From Chitinophagaceae bacterium (GTDB lineage: Bacteria; Bacteroidota; Bacteroidia; Chitinophagales; Chitinophagaceae), in the NCBI GenBank assembly GCA_017307755.1, contig JAFKGQ010000019.1:170334-234333 (forward strand): 64,000 bases of DNA, written 5' to 3'. The position numbers were made by a program, and so were the translations under genes. The notes under the pieces are model-generated. The model ran no database searches and was not told the DNA's origin. It saw nothing but the letters and a program-made list of their open reading frames with translations. Positions 26,240 to 34,706 of the stretch are shown one piece after another; the stretch's first letter is position 1, and each line of letters begins with the position of its first letter.

Positions 26240-28657
26240 TTAAGCGGGGGCATGATCTTTCTCAGCAGGTACGGCAGTAACAAATCCCAGGTATTTTGCC
26301 GCCCGGGTGGCTGAGCCATAGGTCACCAGCAATATGCTGAGGGAACTGGCCGGCATGAGAATGGCGGCTATCAGGGGGGAGAGGTTGCCTTTTACGGCAA
26401 AGGAAAGACCGATGATATTGTAGAGGATGGAAAGGATAAAGCTGGTAAGGATGATCTTCTCCCCCATACGGCAGTATCGAATGAACAAGGGCAACCGGTG
26501 TAGCCGTGATGCATCAAGGATGGCGTGGCTGGCAGGCGTAAAATTGTTGCCGCCCGCAGCTATTGCAACCCCTGTATCGCTCTGTCGTAAAGCTATGGCA
26601 TCGTTGAGGCCGTCCCCAACCATCATCACCTTTTCTCCCCGTCCTTGTAATTTCCGTACATAGTTCGCCTTGTCTTCCGGTGTTTGGGAAAAAAGGATAT
26701 GGGCGCCTCCACCCATCAGGGCCTGCAGGCGAGGCCGCTCGCGGTCATTATCACCCGAAAGAAGTGAAAGGCGGCAGGATGCGCCTGCTCCCTGCATCAA
26801 TGTACCGATGCCTTCCCTGTAGTGGTTCCCAAACTGGAAATAGCCCAGGAACCGATGGTTCCAGCCGACATATACACAAGTGTAAGGCTCATCTATCACC
26901 GAACCTGTCACAAAAGCATAGGAGCCGAGGGCCAGGTGATTCCCATCTATCCAGCCTTCCAGCCCCTGTCCTTTTACCTCCCGGAATCCAGGGATACGGC
27001 AAGGGTCGGTCTTACCAAAGTGCTGCGCAAGCGCCCTGCTCAGCGGATGGGTGGATTGCCCCGCCAGCAATGCAACGGCTTTTTGCTGTACAGGGGTCAG
27101 CGGGATGCCCTGGTACTCCAGGTCCTGGCTGCCGGGCATCGTCAGGGTGCCCGTTTTATCGAATACGATATGTGTAGTGGCGGCTATATTTTCAATGGCA
27201 CGGGCATTGCGCAGGTACAGACCGTTATGGCCCAGTATCCGCAGGATATTCCCATTGGTGAAAGTGCTGGACAACAGCAACGCGCAAGGACAGGCGACAA
27301 TGAGCACGGCCGTCACGGCGGCGGCGATACGGTGGGGATCATGGCTCCACCAGTAAATAGCTGTACAGGCCGCAATAGCAAGTACAATATAGGTGAACCG
27401 CCGGCTGAGAAGGTGAACAAAGGAATGTTCTTCTTTTTTATCTTCCTGCCTGTTCCAGAGGCTGGTGAGGTAGCTCTGCGCCACCTCCTTTACCACCAGG
27501 ACCTCCATGGCGGCTCCTGTCTGCCGGCCTCCTGCGTAAACAAGTTCGCCCATATACTTTGTTACCGGGAGCGATTCTCCCGTGACAAAACTATAGTCGA
27601 TAAACCCCTGACCTTTTGTAATGATGCCGTCCGCGGGCACTAATTCGCCGTGATGAATAACGAGCGTGTCGCCGCACCGAACATCCGGCAGGGCCCTGGA
27701 GACTTCCTTGTCTCCCTGCGACACCGTCACTGCAATGGGAAAATAAGAAGTATAATCCCTTTCAAAAGACAGCCGGCGATGGGTCCTGTCCTGCAGTATG
27801 CGACCGGCCAGCATAAAGAAAACGATGCCGGTCATGCTGTCGAAATAGCCGCTGCCTGTCCCCGACAGCACCTCATAGAGACTGCGGCCGAAAGTGACAA
27901 AGATAGCCAGCACGATCGGGGCGTCGATATTCAGGAATCGTTGCCGCAGGCCTTTCCAGGCCGCACGATAAAACGGTTGGGCGCTGTAAAAAAATACGGG
28001 TAACGAGAGCAATACGTTCAGCGTGCGGAACCAGCCACGCAAATATATCTCGGAGCCTTCCAACCCCAGGTATTCGGGAAAGCTCAGCAGCATGATATTG
28101 GCAAAACAGAAGCCTGCCACTCCTAATCTGTAAATATTGCCCCTGTCAACAGCCGGGCGTTCATGGCCCAGGTCACGCAGGCTTATATACGGCTCGTAAC
28201 CCGTGGAGGACAATAAGTCCGCCAGTTGACGCATGCTGATCTTACCCTGGTTGAACACAATGGACACTTCCTTCGCCTCGAAGTTCACCCGGGAGGTGAT
28301 CACCCCGGGGTGCAGCCTGTGCAGGTTCTCCAGCAGGAAAAGGCAGGAGCTGCAGTGTATCTGCGGCAAATAAAAACAGGCATGGGTTTCCTGGTCGCCC
28401 CTGAAAGTGATAAACCGGGCAGCAATTTTCTCATCCTCCAGGAAAGCAAATTTATCTTTATAACCAACGTCGTTCCGGGGGGTACCCGGCTTGTCATTCA
28501 GCTGATAATATTCACAAAGACCGCTGTGATCCAACAATTGAAAGACAGTCCGACAGCCTTCGCAGCAAAAGGTCTTTTCTCCCAGTGTGATAGACGTTGA
28601 GGGACAAGGATCCCCGCAGTGGTAACAGTTGAGCTTTATGCTGGTAGTCGTAGCCAT
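26240..28657 (-). CDS. ccoI: Copper-translocating P-type ATPase CcoI
   Basis: The 805-residue protein starts at ATG 28657; a TTG two codons earlier is less likely. The N-terminal region has cysteine pairs CYHCGDPC and CCEGCRTVF, followed by a heavy-metal-associated domain with CSSC (IHCSSCLFLLENL). The P-type core shows TGESLPVTK, the metal channel CPC (ACPCALLLSS), DKTGTLT and GDGLNDAIAL. It exports copper to the periplasmic side for cbb3 oxidase assembly. It is the first gene of the oxidase operon and diverges from a receiver-CRP regulator gene over operator F. The ~45-residue extension with paired cysteines before the metal-binding domain is usual for CcoI. Confidence 0.93.
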   Translation of the reverse strand: MATTTSIKLNCYHCGDPCPSTSITLGEKTFCCEGCRTVFQLLDHSGLCEYYQLNDKPGTPRNDVGYKDKFAFLEDEKIAARFITFRGDQETHACFYLPQIHCSSCLFLLENLHRLHPGVITSRVNFEAKEVSIVFNQGKISMRQLADLLSSTGYEPYISLRDLGHERPAVDRGNIYRLGVAGFCFANIMLLSFPEYLGLEGSEIYLRGWFRTLNVLLSLPVFFYSAQPFYRAAWKGLRQRFLNIDAPIVLAIFVTFGRSLYEVLSGTGSGYFDSMTGIVFFMLAGRILQDRTHRRLSFERDYTSYFPIAVTVSQGDKEVSRALPDVRCGDTLVIHHGELVPADGIITKGQGFIDYSFVTGESLPVTKYMGELVYAGGRQTGAAMEVLVVKEVAQSYLTSLWNRQEDKKEEHSFVHLLSRRFTYIVLAIAACTAIYWWSHDPHRIAAAVTAVLIVACPCALLLSSTFTNGNILRILGHNGLYLRNARAIENIAATTHIVFDKTGTLTMPGSQDLEYQGIPLTPVQQKAVALLAGQSTHPLSRALAQHFGKTDPCRIPGFREVKGQGLEGWIDGNHLALGSYAFVTGSVIDEPYTCVYVGWNHRFLGYFQFGNHYREGIGTLMQGAGASCRLSLLSGDNDRERPRLQALMGGGAHILFSQTPEDKANYVRKLQGRGEKVMMVGDGLNDAIALRQSDTGVAIAAGGNNFTPASHAILDASRLHRLPLFIRYCRMGEKIILTSFILSILYNIIGLSFAVKGNLSPLIAAILMPASSLSILLVTYGSATRAAKYLGFVTAVPAEKDHAPA

Positions 28658-28701
28658 ATTCAATTAAAAGGCAAAGTATGCCGGGGGCCGTCCCCGGGAC
28701 A

Positions 28702-28735
28702 TGACGGTTATCAGTGTCTTTCCTGATCTTTGTCA
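28702..28735. promoter_or_regulatory. Tandem TGA-N6-TCA operator F (divergent ccoI operon / receiver-CRP gene)
   Basis: TGACGGTTATCA (28702-28713) and TGATCTTTGTCA (28724-28735) are both perfect and 22 bp apart. The minus-strand -7 element TACTTTGC (28671-28678) is exactly 33 bp from the proximal centre; the plus element TAGTATTG (28760-28767) is 34 bp. One operator pair thus controls the high-affinity oxidase and one of its own presumed regulators, so autoregulation is likely. Confidence 0.87.
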
Positions 28736-28807
28736 GAAAGAGGTTTTTCAGGAAATTTTTAGTATTGCGGAGCTTTCTTTTTAAATTACCGTCTTAAATC
28801 TTCACAC

Positions 28808-29878
28808 ATGCGCAGACTGCTCGTTATCGACGACCATGACGACATCAGGGAAAACATTGCCGAAATATTATCATTGGCAGGATATGAGGCATTTACGGCC
28901 GCGAATGGCAAGCTGGGCGTGGCTACAGCGATCAAAGAGCAGCCCGACCTGATCATCTGCGATATCATGATGCCGGAGCTGGACGGCTATGGCGTATTGC
29001 ACCTGCTGAGAAAGAACCCCGCCACCGAACATATCCCCCTCATATTTCTTACCGCCAAGACGGAGAGAGCGGATTTCCGAAAGGGGATGGAAATGGGCGC
29101 GGATGATTATATCACCAAGCCTTTTGACGATATCGAGTTGCTAAATGCCATAGAGGTGCGGTTAAAGAAATACGACGTGTTGCAGGCCAAATATCCTTCC
29201 GATGAAAAAGGTGTCAGCGAGCTGATCAAAGACCTCAACAGCTCCGGTCTCTTGCATATGCAACTGGATACTTATGAGACGGAAGAGCTTTCGAAAAAAC
29301 ATACCCTCTATACTGAAGGACGACGACCAAAAGTCCTTTATTATCTCCGGAAAGGCAAGATAAAGGCATTCCGGGTAAATGAGGACGGCAAGGAATATAT
29401 TACGAACTTTTATGCTACGGGAGATTTTATTGGCTATCTTCCCTTGATGGAAGGCAAGAACTATGAGGATACGGCTATCGTCCTGGAAGATGCGGAGGTG
29501 GTGATGATCCCGCGCGATGAATTTGTAAACGGTGTTTTTAATGATATCACGGTAGCGACCAAGTTCATCCGGCTGATTGCGCAAAATGTGCAGGAAAAGG
29601 AAGAAAGATTGCTGAGCCTTGCCTATGGCTCCCTTCGCAAGCGGGTGGCTAAAGCCCTGGTGGACATCCATGGCAAATTCAGCCAGGAAGAAAGCGGTAG
29701 CGCCAAGACTGCGCAGGCTTTGGATATTTCCAGGGAAGACATTGCGCAATATGTGGGTACTGCCACGGAGTCGTTGATAAGAACGCTGAGTGATTTCAAA
29801 TCCGAAAAGCTGATAGAAATAAAAGACGGCAAGATCCGTATCCTGGACCTCAACCGTCTTAAAAATCTGTTATATTAG
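28808..29878 (+). CDS. Receiver-CRP fusion transcription regulator (paralogue 2)
   Basis: The protein is 356 residues. The receiver (1-120) has phospho-acceptor D52 (LIICDIMMPELDG) and the conserved K at TKPFDD; a CRP-like sensor domain (about 165-285) and a Crp-type winged helix (about 295-356) follow. The recognition helix ATESLIRTLSDF matches paralogue 1 except for one residue, with E and R spaced as in CRP/FNR. No FNR cysteine cluster and no canonical cAMP-contact motif are seen. It diverges from ccoI over operator F and so probably regulates itself and the oxidase. The gene converges on a small conserved gene whose stop it overlaps by 20 bp. Confidence 0.9.
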   Translation: MRRLLVIDDHDDIRENIAEILSLAGYEAFTAANGKLGVATAIKEQPDLIICDIMMPELDGYGVLHLLRKNPATEHIPLIFLTAKTERADFRKGMEMGADDYITKPFDDIELLNAIEVRLKKYDVLQAKYPSDEKGVSELIKDLNSSGLLHMQLDTYETEELSKKHTLYTEGRRPKVLYYLRKGKIKAFRVNEDGKEYITNFYATGDFIGYLPLMEGKNYEDTAIVLEDAEVVMIPRDEFVNGVFNDITVATKFIRLIAQNVQEKEERLLSLAYGSLRKRVAKALVDIHGKFSQEESGSAKTAQALDISREDIAQYVGTATESLIRTLSDFKSEKLIEIKDGKIRILDLNRLKNLLY

Positions 29879-30263
29879 CCATATCCCGGCCATGGTCATC
29901 TTGCTGGCGCAGGGTCCAATGCTGGGTCATCCGTGTTTCCAGCCACAATTTGCCACTCTTACGCAGCAACTGTGCGGGAAGTCCGAACTCATATTGCAAC
30001 AGCAACTCCAGCTCGCTGACCTTCATATCATCTGTAACCCCGAAATCATCCCATAGGAGCTTTCTAGCCTTTTCGTTCGCCACTTCGTCATGCTCTCCCT
30101 GCATTGGTTCGACAGTCCCGGCAGCACCAGAATGGGCCATACCGGAAGCTGTCCGTTTCTCCCCTTTCCCTCTTGTAAAATCTATTTTCAGAAAAGGGTA
30201 GGCACTGCTAAACTCGTTTTGCACCTCTTTGATAAGAAGCTGCCGCGCGATTTGTGAATTCAT
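29859..30263 (-). CDS. Conserved-looking hypothetical protein under operator G
   Basis: The ORF encodes about 134 residues from ATG 30263 (MNSQIARQLLIKEV). An upstream ATG at 30278 probably precedes the transcript start. It is soluble, with no cysteine and no signal. The C-terminal half has a hydrophobic-plus-tryptophan pattern (YEFGLPAQLLRKSGKLWLETRMTQHWTLRQQD) shown in pieces as SGKLWLET and WTLRQQD, preceded by a charged linker near residues 35-60. I do not recognise a family function. It is monocistronic, sits between the cbb3 locus and the ADH operon, and has its own tandem operator 48 bp upstream, so it belongs to the same regulon. Confidence 0.7.
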   Translation of the reverse strand: MNSQIARQLLIKEVQNEFSSAYPFLKIDFTRGKGEKRTASGMAHSGAAGTVEPMQGEHDEVANEKARKLLWDDFGVTDDMKVSELELLLQYEFGLPAQLLRKSGKLWLETRMTQHWTLRQQDDHGRDMANITDF

Positions 30264-30311
30264 AATATGGGCTCCCATGGCAAATGTTAATTTATAGGGT
30301 GAACAGGGATA

Positions 30312-30345
30312 TGATCTTTGTTGGCCCCGGTTATGATTTTCGTCA
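30312..30345. promoter_or_regulatory. Tandem TGA-N6-TCA operator G (hypothetical gene 29859-30263)
   Basis: TGATCTTTGTTG (30312-30323; two mismatches) and TGATTTTCGTCA (30334-30345; perfect) are 22 bp apart. The 5' half TGATCTTTG is identical to part of operator F. The -7 element is weak (TAACATTTG read on minus at 30281-30289, one base too long). This is the least certain of the nine pairs. Confidence 0.6.
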
Positions 30346-30350
30346 TGCCC

Positions 30351-31385
30351 TCAGGGTTCCGCTATTTTCAAAACGATCCGCCCCTGTATATCGCCGGCCT
30401 TCATCTCGTCGAACACACCATTGATTCCTTCCAGACTGGCGGTATGAACCGTCGCCTTTACCTTCCCCTGTACGGCAAAATCGATGGCTTCCTGCAGGTC
30501 CTGACGGGTACCGACAATACTGCCCCGGACAGTCAACCGCCGAAGTACAGTATCGAAAATAGGCAGATCAAAACTTCCCGGGGGCAGACCATTAAGTGAA
30601 AGGGTTCCTTTTTTTCTTAATGCGGACAAGCCCTGGCGAAAAGCGACAGGCGAAACGGCCGTGACCAGCACCCCGTGCATGCCGCCGGCTTCTTTTTGAA
30701 GGAAGGCGCCGGGATCTTCGTTCATCGCGTTCACGGTAAGACTGGCTCCCAGATCCTTTGCCAGCTGGAGCTTATCGTCATCGATGTCGATGGCGGCAAC
30801 CCTCAATCCCATGGCTTTGGCATATTGGACGGCCAGGTGTCCCAACCCACCAATGCCGGAGATGGCTACCCATTGCCCCGGCTTGGCCTCTGTCTCTTTC
30901 AACCCTTTATATACGGTGACGCCTGCGCAAATAATGGGCGCCATCTCGATAAAATTGATCCCGAAGGGGAATCGGCCGACATAACGGGCATCTGCCAGGA
31001 CATATTCCGCATAACCTCCATCCACGCTGTAGCCGCCGTTCTGCTGGTGGTCGCAGAGGGTTTCCCAGCCTGTGGTGCAGTATTCGCAACAGCCGCAGGC
31101 GCTGTACAGCCAGGGTACGCCCACGATATCACCCTCTTTTACATTGTCCACTTCCTGTCCGGCGGCGACAACATAACCGATGGCCTCGTGTCCGGGCACC
31201 AGGGGCAATTTGGGCTTAACAGGCCAGTCGCCGCTGACGGCATGGAGGTCGGTGTGGCAAACCCCGCTGGCAATGACCTTTACCAGGATCTGGTGGGCGC
31301 GGGGATCAGAGACGGGTAATTCCTCTATCTGTAATGGCTGCCCGAATGCATGGACGACAGCAGCCTTCATGGTCTTGGGTAACAT
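30351..31385 (-). CDS. adhP: Zinc alcohol dehydrogenase (AdhP-like)
   Basis: The 344-residue medium-chain dehydrogenase carries GVCHTDLHAVSGDW and GHEAIGYV for the catalytic zinc, CGCCEYCTTGWETLC for the structural zinc and GIGGLGHLAVQYAKAMG for the NAD fold. This is the classic ethanol/primary-alcohol dehydrogenase group. In fermentation it reduces acetaldehyde to ethanol, regenerating NAD. It is the last gene of the YceI / porin / YceI-like / CoA-transferase / ADH operon, 11 bp after the CoA-transferase gene. It differs strongly from the other ADH at 17429. Confidence 0.92.
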   Translation of the reverse strand: MLPKTMKAAVVHAFGQPLQIEELPVSDPRAHQILVKVIASGVCHTDLHAVSGDWPVKPKLPLVPGHEAIGYVVAAGQEVDNVKEGDIVGVPWLYSACGCCEYCTTGWETLCDHQQNGGYSVDGGYAEYVLADARYVGRFPFGINFIEMAPIICAGVTVYKGLKETEAKPGQWVAISGIGGLGHLAVQYAKAMGLRVAAIDIDDDKLQLAKDLGASLTVNAMNEDPGAFLQKEAGGMHGVLVTAVSPVAFRQGLSALRKKGTLSLNGLPPGSFDLPIFDTVLRRLTVRGSIVGTRQDLQEAIDFAVQGKVKATVHTASLEGINGVFDEMKAGDIQGRIVLKIAEP

Positions 31386-31396
31386 ATAATAAATTT

Positions 31397-32701
31397 TTAA
31401 TGATGTATTGCGGGGGATGAATGTTTGTAACGCTCATAAAAAGCCCTTTCCAGCGCCTCGCGGTGGTCCGGATGCGCTATCTGTATCAGCGCGTGAGCCC
31501 GTTGCTTCAGATTTTTCCCAAAGAGATCGACCTTACCATACTCCGTAACAACCCAATGTACATGTCCCCGGGTAGTCACTACGCCGGCCCCCTCTTTGAG
31601 AAAAGGTACGATACGGGATATCCCTTTGGACGTAACGGAAGGCAGCGCGATAATGGGCAGGCCATTCTCGGATAAAGAGGCTCCTCTTATAAAATCCATC
31701 TGGCCGCCGATGCCGGAATATTGATACGTCCCCATGCTGTCGGCGCACACCTGCCCCGTCAGGTCTATTTCGATGGCGCTGTTGATGGCCGTAGCTTTGG
31801 GGTTCTGGCGGATAATGCTGGTGTCGTTGACATACCCAATGTCCATTACCCGTATCTCGGGGTTGTCGTCGACAAAATCAAAGAGGCGGCGGGTGCCATT
31901 GATAAAACTGGTGACCGAGTAGCCCGGATTCAATTTTTTTCTTCGATTGTTGATCACCCCTTTTTCTATCAGGGGTATGACACCGTCGGACAACATTTCC
32001 GTATGGAGTCCCAGGTCCTTATGACCCGTGAGATTTTTTAACACCTGGTCCGGGATATTTCCGATGCCCAGTTGCAGGGTAGCGCCATTCTCGATCATAG
32101 AGGCGATGTGCTCGCCTATCCGCTCAACGATGCTATTGGATTTGTCCGAGTAATCTGTCTCGGGCAGTTCCGCCTCGTGCCATACCAGGGCGTCGATGTC
32201 CCGTATATGGAGAAACCCGTCCCCATGCGTACGGGGCATACGGGGATTCACCTGGGCGATGACATGCCGGGCGACGTCCACGGCTGCGCGGGCAATATCG
32301 ACGGAGGTCCCCAACGAACAATAACCATGCTCATCCGGCGGAGATACCTGGATCAATGCCACGTCGATGGGAAGGATGTTCCTCTTGAACAATTGCGGGA
32401 TCTGGCTGAGAAAGACAGGTACATAGTCCCCGTCCAGGCTATTGACGACATTGCGGGTACAGGCGGACACGAACAGCGAATTATAAAAGAAACTGCCTTT
32501 ATACAATGGATTATCAAAGTCTACGTCCCCCAGGGTGGTGATGCTGACCAGTTCTACGCGATAAAGCTCGTTGTACCTTTCCTGCAGCGCTTTTAGAAGA
32601 CAAACAGGCGTAGCTGCGCTACCATGGATAAAGACCCGGTCGCCGGACTGTACCTGGCGGACGGCATCTTCGGCTGAAACATATTTATTATCTTTTGACA
32701 T
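31397..32701 (-). CDS. Acetyl-CoA hydrolase/CoA-transferase family protein
   Basis: The protein is 434 residues from ATG 32701 (MSKDNKYVSAEDAV). Two CoA-transferase halves are visible: HGSAATPVCLLKAL near the start, VSPPDEHGYCSLGTSVD mid-way, and GIGGQMDFIRGASLSENG in the C-terminal half, the signature of the acetate/4-hydroxybutyrate CoA-transferase group. It moves CoA between acetyl-CoA and an organic acid, so it can release acetate while saving the thioester. Its gene partner is an alcohol dehydrogenase, suggesting a mixed acetate/ethanol fermentation. Five bases separate its start from the preceding stop. The exact acceptor acid is not evident. Confidence 0.85.
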   Translation of the reverse strand: MSKDNKYVSAEDAVRQVQSGDRVFIHGSAATPVCLLKALQERYNELYRVELVSITTLGDVDFDNPLYKGSFFYNSLFVSACTRNVVNSLDGDYVPVFLSQIPQLFKRNILPIDVALIQVSPPDEHGYCSLGTSVDIARAAVDVARHVIAQVNPRMPRTHGDGFLHIRDIDALVWHEAELPETDYSDKSNSIVERIGEHIASMIENGATLQLGIGNIPDQVLKNLTGHKDLGLHTEMLSDGVIPLIEKGVINNRRKKLNPGYSVTSFINGTRRLFDFVDDNPEIRVMDIGYVNDTSIIRQNPKATAINSAIEIDLTGQVCADSMGTYQYSGIGGQMDFIRGASLSENGLPIIALPSVTSKGISRIVPFLKEGAGVVTTRGHVHWVVTEYGKVDLFGKNLKQRAHALIQIAHPDHREALERAFYERYKHSSPAIHH

Positions 32702-32706
32702 GATGA

Positions 32707-33279
32707 TCAATTTATTTGATGCAAGTGTAGCGTGAATTGTACATCCAGTTTATCATTGACCCTGACCAGTCCGCCCATCTTCCGGGGCGGCGTCAACCCA
32801 AAATCCGAAAACCCGAACACCCTGCCGCCTACCAGCTCTACATCCTCATCGTCCGTCCTGCAGGAGGTGTACGTCACTTCGAACTTCCTGCACATGCCTG
32901 CCAGCTCCACCTCCACACATCCTTTCACCGTCTCGGCCATGGGGCCAAAGGCCGGCATTTTTTCGAGGCTGATAAAAACGATCTTCAACTGGGGATACTG
33001 TTTGTATTTTAAGGTCTTTTTGAATTCACCGGTCATGATCCTGTTGTTGCAATTAAACTCCTCGATATTCACGGCCAACGCTCCTAAATTTCCTCCTGCG
33101 ACAGTCAGAGTGATCGTGTCGGGCCCTGTATATTCATTTACATGACAGCAAAAGCTATTCACGTTCGTACTGCCCGCGATCCTGATGGTGCTCGTCCGCT
33201 GCACCAGCCATTTTGTTCTTACAGGTTTTGCCAGACTGGTGAAAAAAACAAGGATCAATATAATGCGTAACAGTACCAT
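32707..33279 (-). CDS. YceI-like periplasmic protein (cysteine-containing variant)
   Basis: The 190-residue protein has an N-terminal signal-like helix (LLRIILILVFFTSLA). The body follows the YceI lipocalin-like pattern: IRIAGSTNVNSF, NNRIMTGEFKKTLKYKQYPQLKIVF and VNDKLDVQFTLHL. It has extra cysteines (NSFCCHVN, NCNNR, GMCRKF, SCRTDD) not usual in YceI proteins. YceI folds bind isoprenoid-like lipids. It sits between the porin and CoA-transferase genes of the operator-H operon. It is likely a distant paralogue of the YceI gene at 34707. Confidence 0.7.
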   Translation of the reverse strand: MVLLRIILILVFFTSLAKPVRTKWLVQRTSTIRIAGSTNVNSFCCHVNEYTGPDTITLTVAGGNLGALAVNIEEFNCNNRIMTGEFKKTLKYKQYPQLKIVFISLEKMPAFGPMAETVKGCVEVELAGMCRKFEVTYTSCRTDDEDVELVGGRVFGFSDFGLTPPRKMGGLVRVNDKLDVQFTLHLHQIN

Positions 33280-33306
33280 GACCGGTGATTTTTCAAAATA
33301 ATCCGT

Positions 33307-34650
33307 TTAGAACCCAACGGTTGCAGCGATCACATATCCATCGAACTTTCCGCCATTGCGGTAATCTGTAGTGGGGAATTTTTCGTATTTCTGTGTGACA
33401 TATTCGCCTTTCAAAAGGATGTTCTTTGTGAGGAACCAGCCAGCGGAGAAAGCCGTACGTTCTACTGTAACAGGAGTGGAGATACCTTTCAGTTCTGCCA
33501 GCACATTGTTATAGCGTGCGCCTACAAAGAGGTTCTCGGCATGACCAAAACGATAGATACCATCTACTGCGTATTGTGTGAACTGGCGGTTGCTCTTTTC
33601 CGTGTTGGTGCGTCCCTCGCTGTGTTCAAGGGTGCCAAAGACCTCAAATCCGGCAATCTTGGCAAAACCGTTGAACATTAAAGCATCCACTTTATAGCTG
33701 AAGCCGGGCATCAGGCGACCTGAAAAAGCATCTCCGGCATAAGCGCTAGTACCGTCGGCTGGTACTACATAAGGTTTTTCCATGACCATAAAATATCCCG
33801 AGCCGGCACGATCACCGTTGTAAAGATCGTTCGAAGGGCTGCTATTGACATGATAATAGCTGCCGGACAGCCGTACGCGGATAAGATCATTCAGTTGTCT
33901 GTCGAAGCCCAGTTTGCCATAGATAGCCGGATTCTTTTTGATATTCCCATTGACGGCATTGTTTACAGGAGAGTCTACGTTACCTTTTATCATGCCATTG
34001 GTCAAGCCCACCATACCAAACAGGCCGCTTTTGCATTGATAATAGACTTCCCCGCCTATCTCAGTACCATATCCATCTACGATATAGCTCTCGATAAAGG
34101 GATTATAAAGAGCATGGCCGCCATCCGTACGACGGAAGTGTGCGTCGCCGTAGTTGATCTCGAAGTGACCGATCTTGATGGTCACATTCTTCATCAGATC
34201 ATCCCACATCTCGCCCTTAAAGGGGAGTTTGTCAAACTGGATATAGCCTCCTTTTACCCAGGCCTCGTTATGGTGGCGGGTGGAAAGATATACGGCTACG
34301 TTCAGGTGAATGCCGTCAGCCAGTAAAAAGTCAGTGTACAGATTCGCCATAGCAGTGTTAAAGCCGGGAGAGATGCCATACAGCGCTCCGCTGTTGCCAG
34401 CCTTGGTTGTAGCGTTCTCATGTTTGAGGTTCTGGAACTCCTGTGTAAACCCGGCTCCGATGCGCAGCGTAGGTCCGTTGAAAGTAGCAGAGGTATCCTT
34501 GCGGGCCTCGAAAACATTGATACCCGTCTTGTCGTAAGCGCGCATATTGGGTATTTGCCCCTGTAGCAGTTGCGCAAACGCGGCAGCAGGCATCAGGGCG
34601 GTCGCCATTAGGACCCAGCGGGCAATTCGTTTTGGGAAAATGTGTAACAT
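33307..34650 (-). CDS. Outer membrane beta-barrel porin-like protein
   Basis: The 447-residue protein has a signal peptide (VLMATALMPAAAFA), then beta-strand alternation with aromatic girdles (GAGFTQEFQNLKHE, HFEINYGDAHFRRTDG, LIRVRLSGSYYHVNSS). It ends in a terminal phenylalanine (YVIAATVGF), the usual outer-membrane insertion signal. It resembles the family annotated as porin or phosphate-selective porin-like in Bacteroidota. It could pass small solutes such as fermentation acids. It is the second gene of the operator-H operon, 56 bp after the YceI gene. Confidence 0.8.
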   Translation of the reverse strand: MLHIFPKRIARWVLMATALMPAAAFAQLLQGQIPNMRAYDKTGINVFEARKDTSATFNGPTLRIGAGFTQEFQNLKHENATTKAGNSGALYGISPGFNTAMANLYTDFLLADGIHLNVAVYLSTRHHNEAWVKGGYIQFDKLPFKGEMWDDLMKNVTIKIGHFEINYGDAHFRRTDGGHALYNPFIESYIVDGYGTEIGGEVYYQCKSGLFGMVGLTNGMIKGNVDSPVNNAVNGNIKKNPAIYGKLGFDRQLNDLIRVRLSGSYYHVNSSPSNDLYNGDRAGSGYFMVMEKPYVVPADGTSAYAGDAFSGRLMPGFSYKVDALMFNGFAKIAGFEVFGTLEHSEGRTNTEKSNRQFTQYAVDGIYRFGHAENLFVGARYNNVLAELKGISTPVTVERTAFSAGWFLTKNILLKGEYVTQKYEKFPTTDYRNGGKFDGYVIAATVGF

Positions 34651-34706
34651 AAAATTGGTTTTAAAGATGTAATGAATGATTGTTTTAAGTGTTATTGCTT
34701 ACAGGT

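Noticed and set aside
26231..26242. TGACCGTTGTTA upstream of ccoS, one mismatch from TGA-N6-TCA
   Set aside because: It has no partner 22 bp away on either side and overlaps the ccoI stop codon; ccoS is more likely read from the ccoI promoter.
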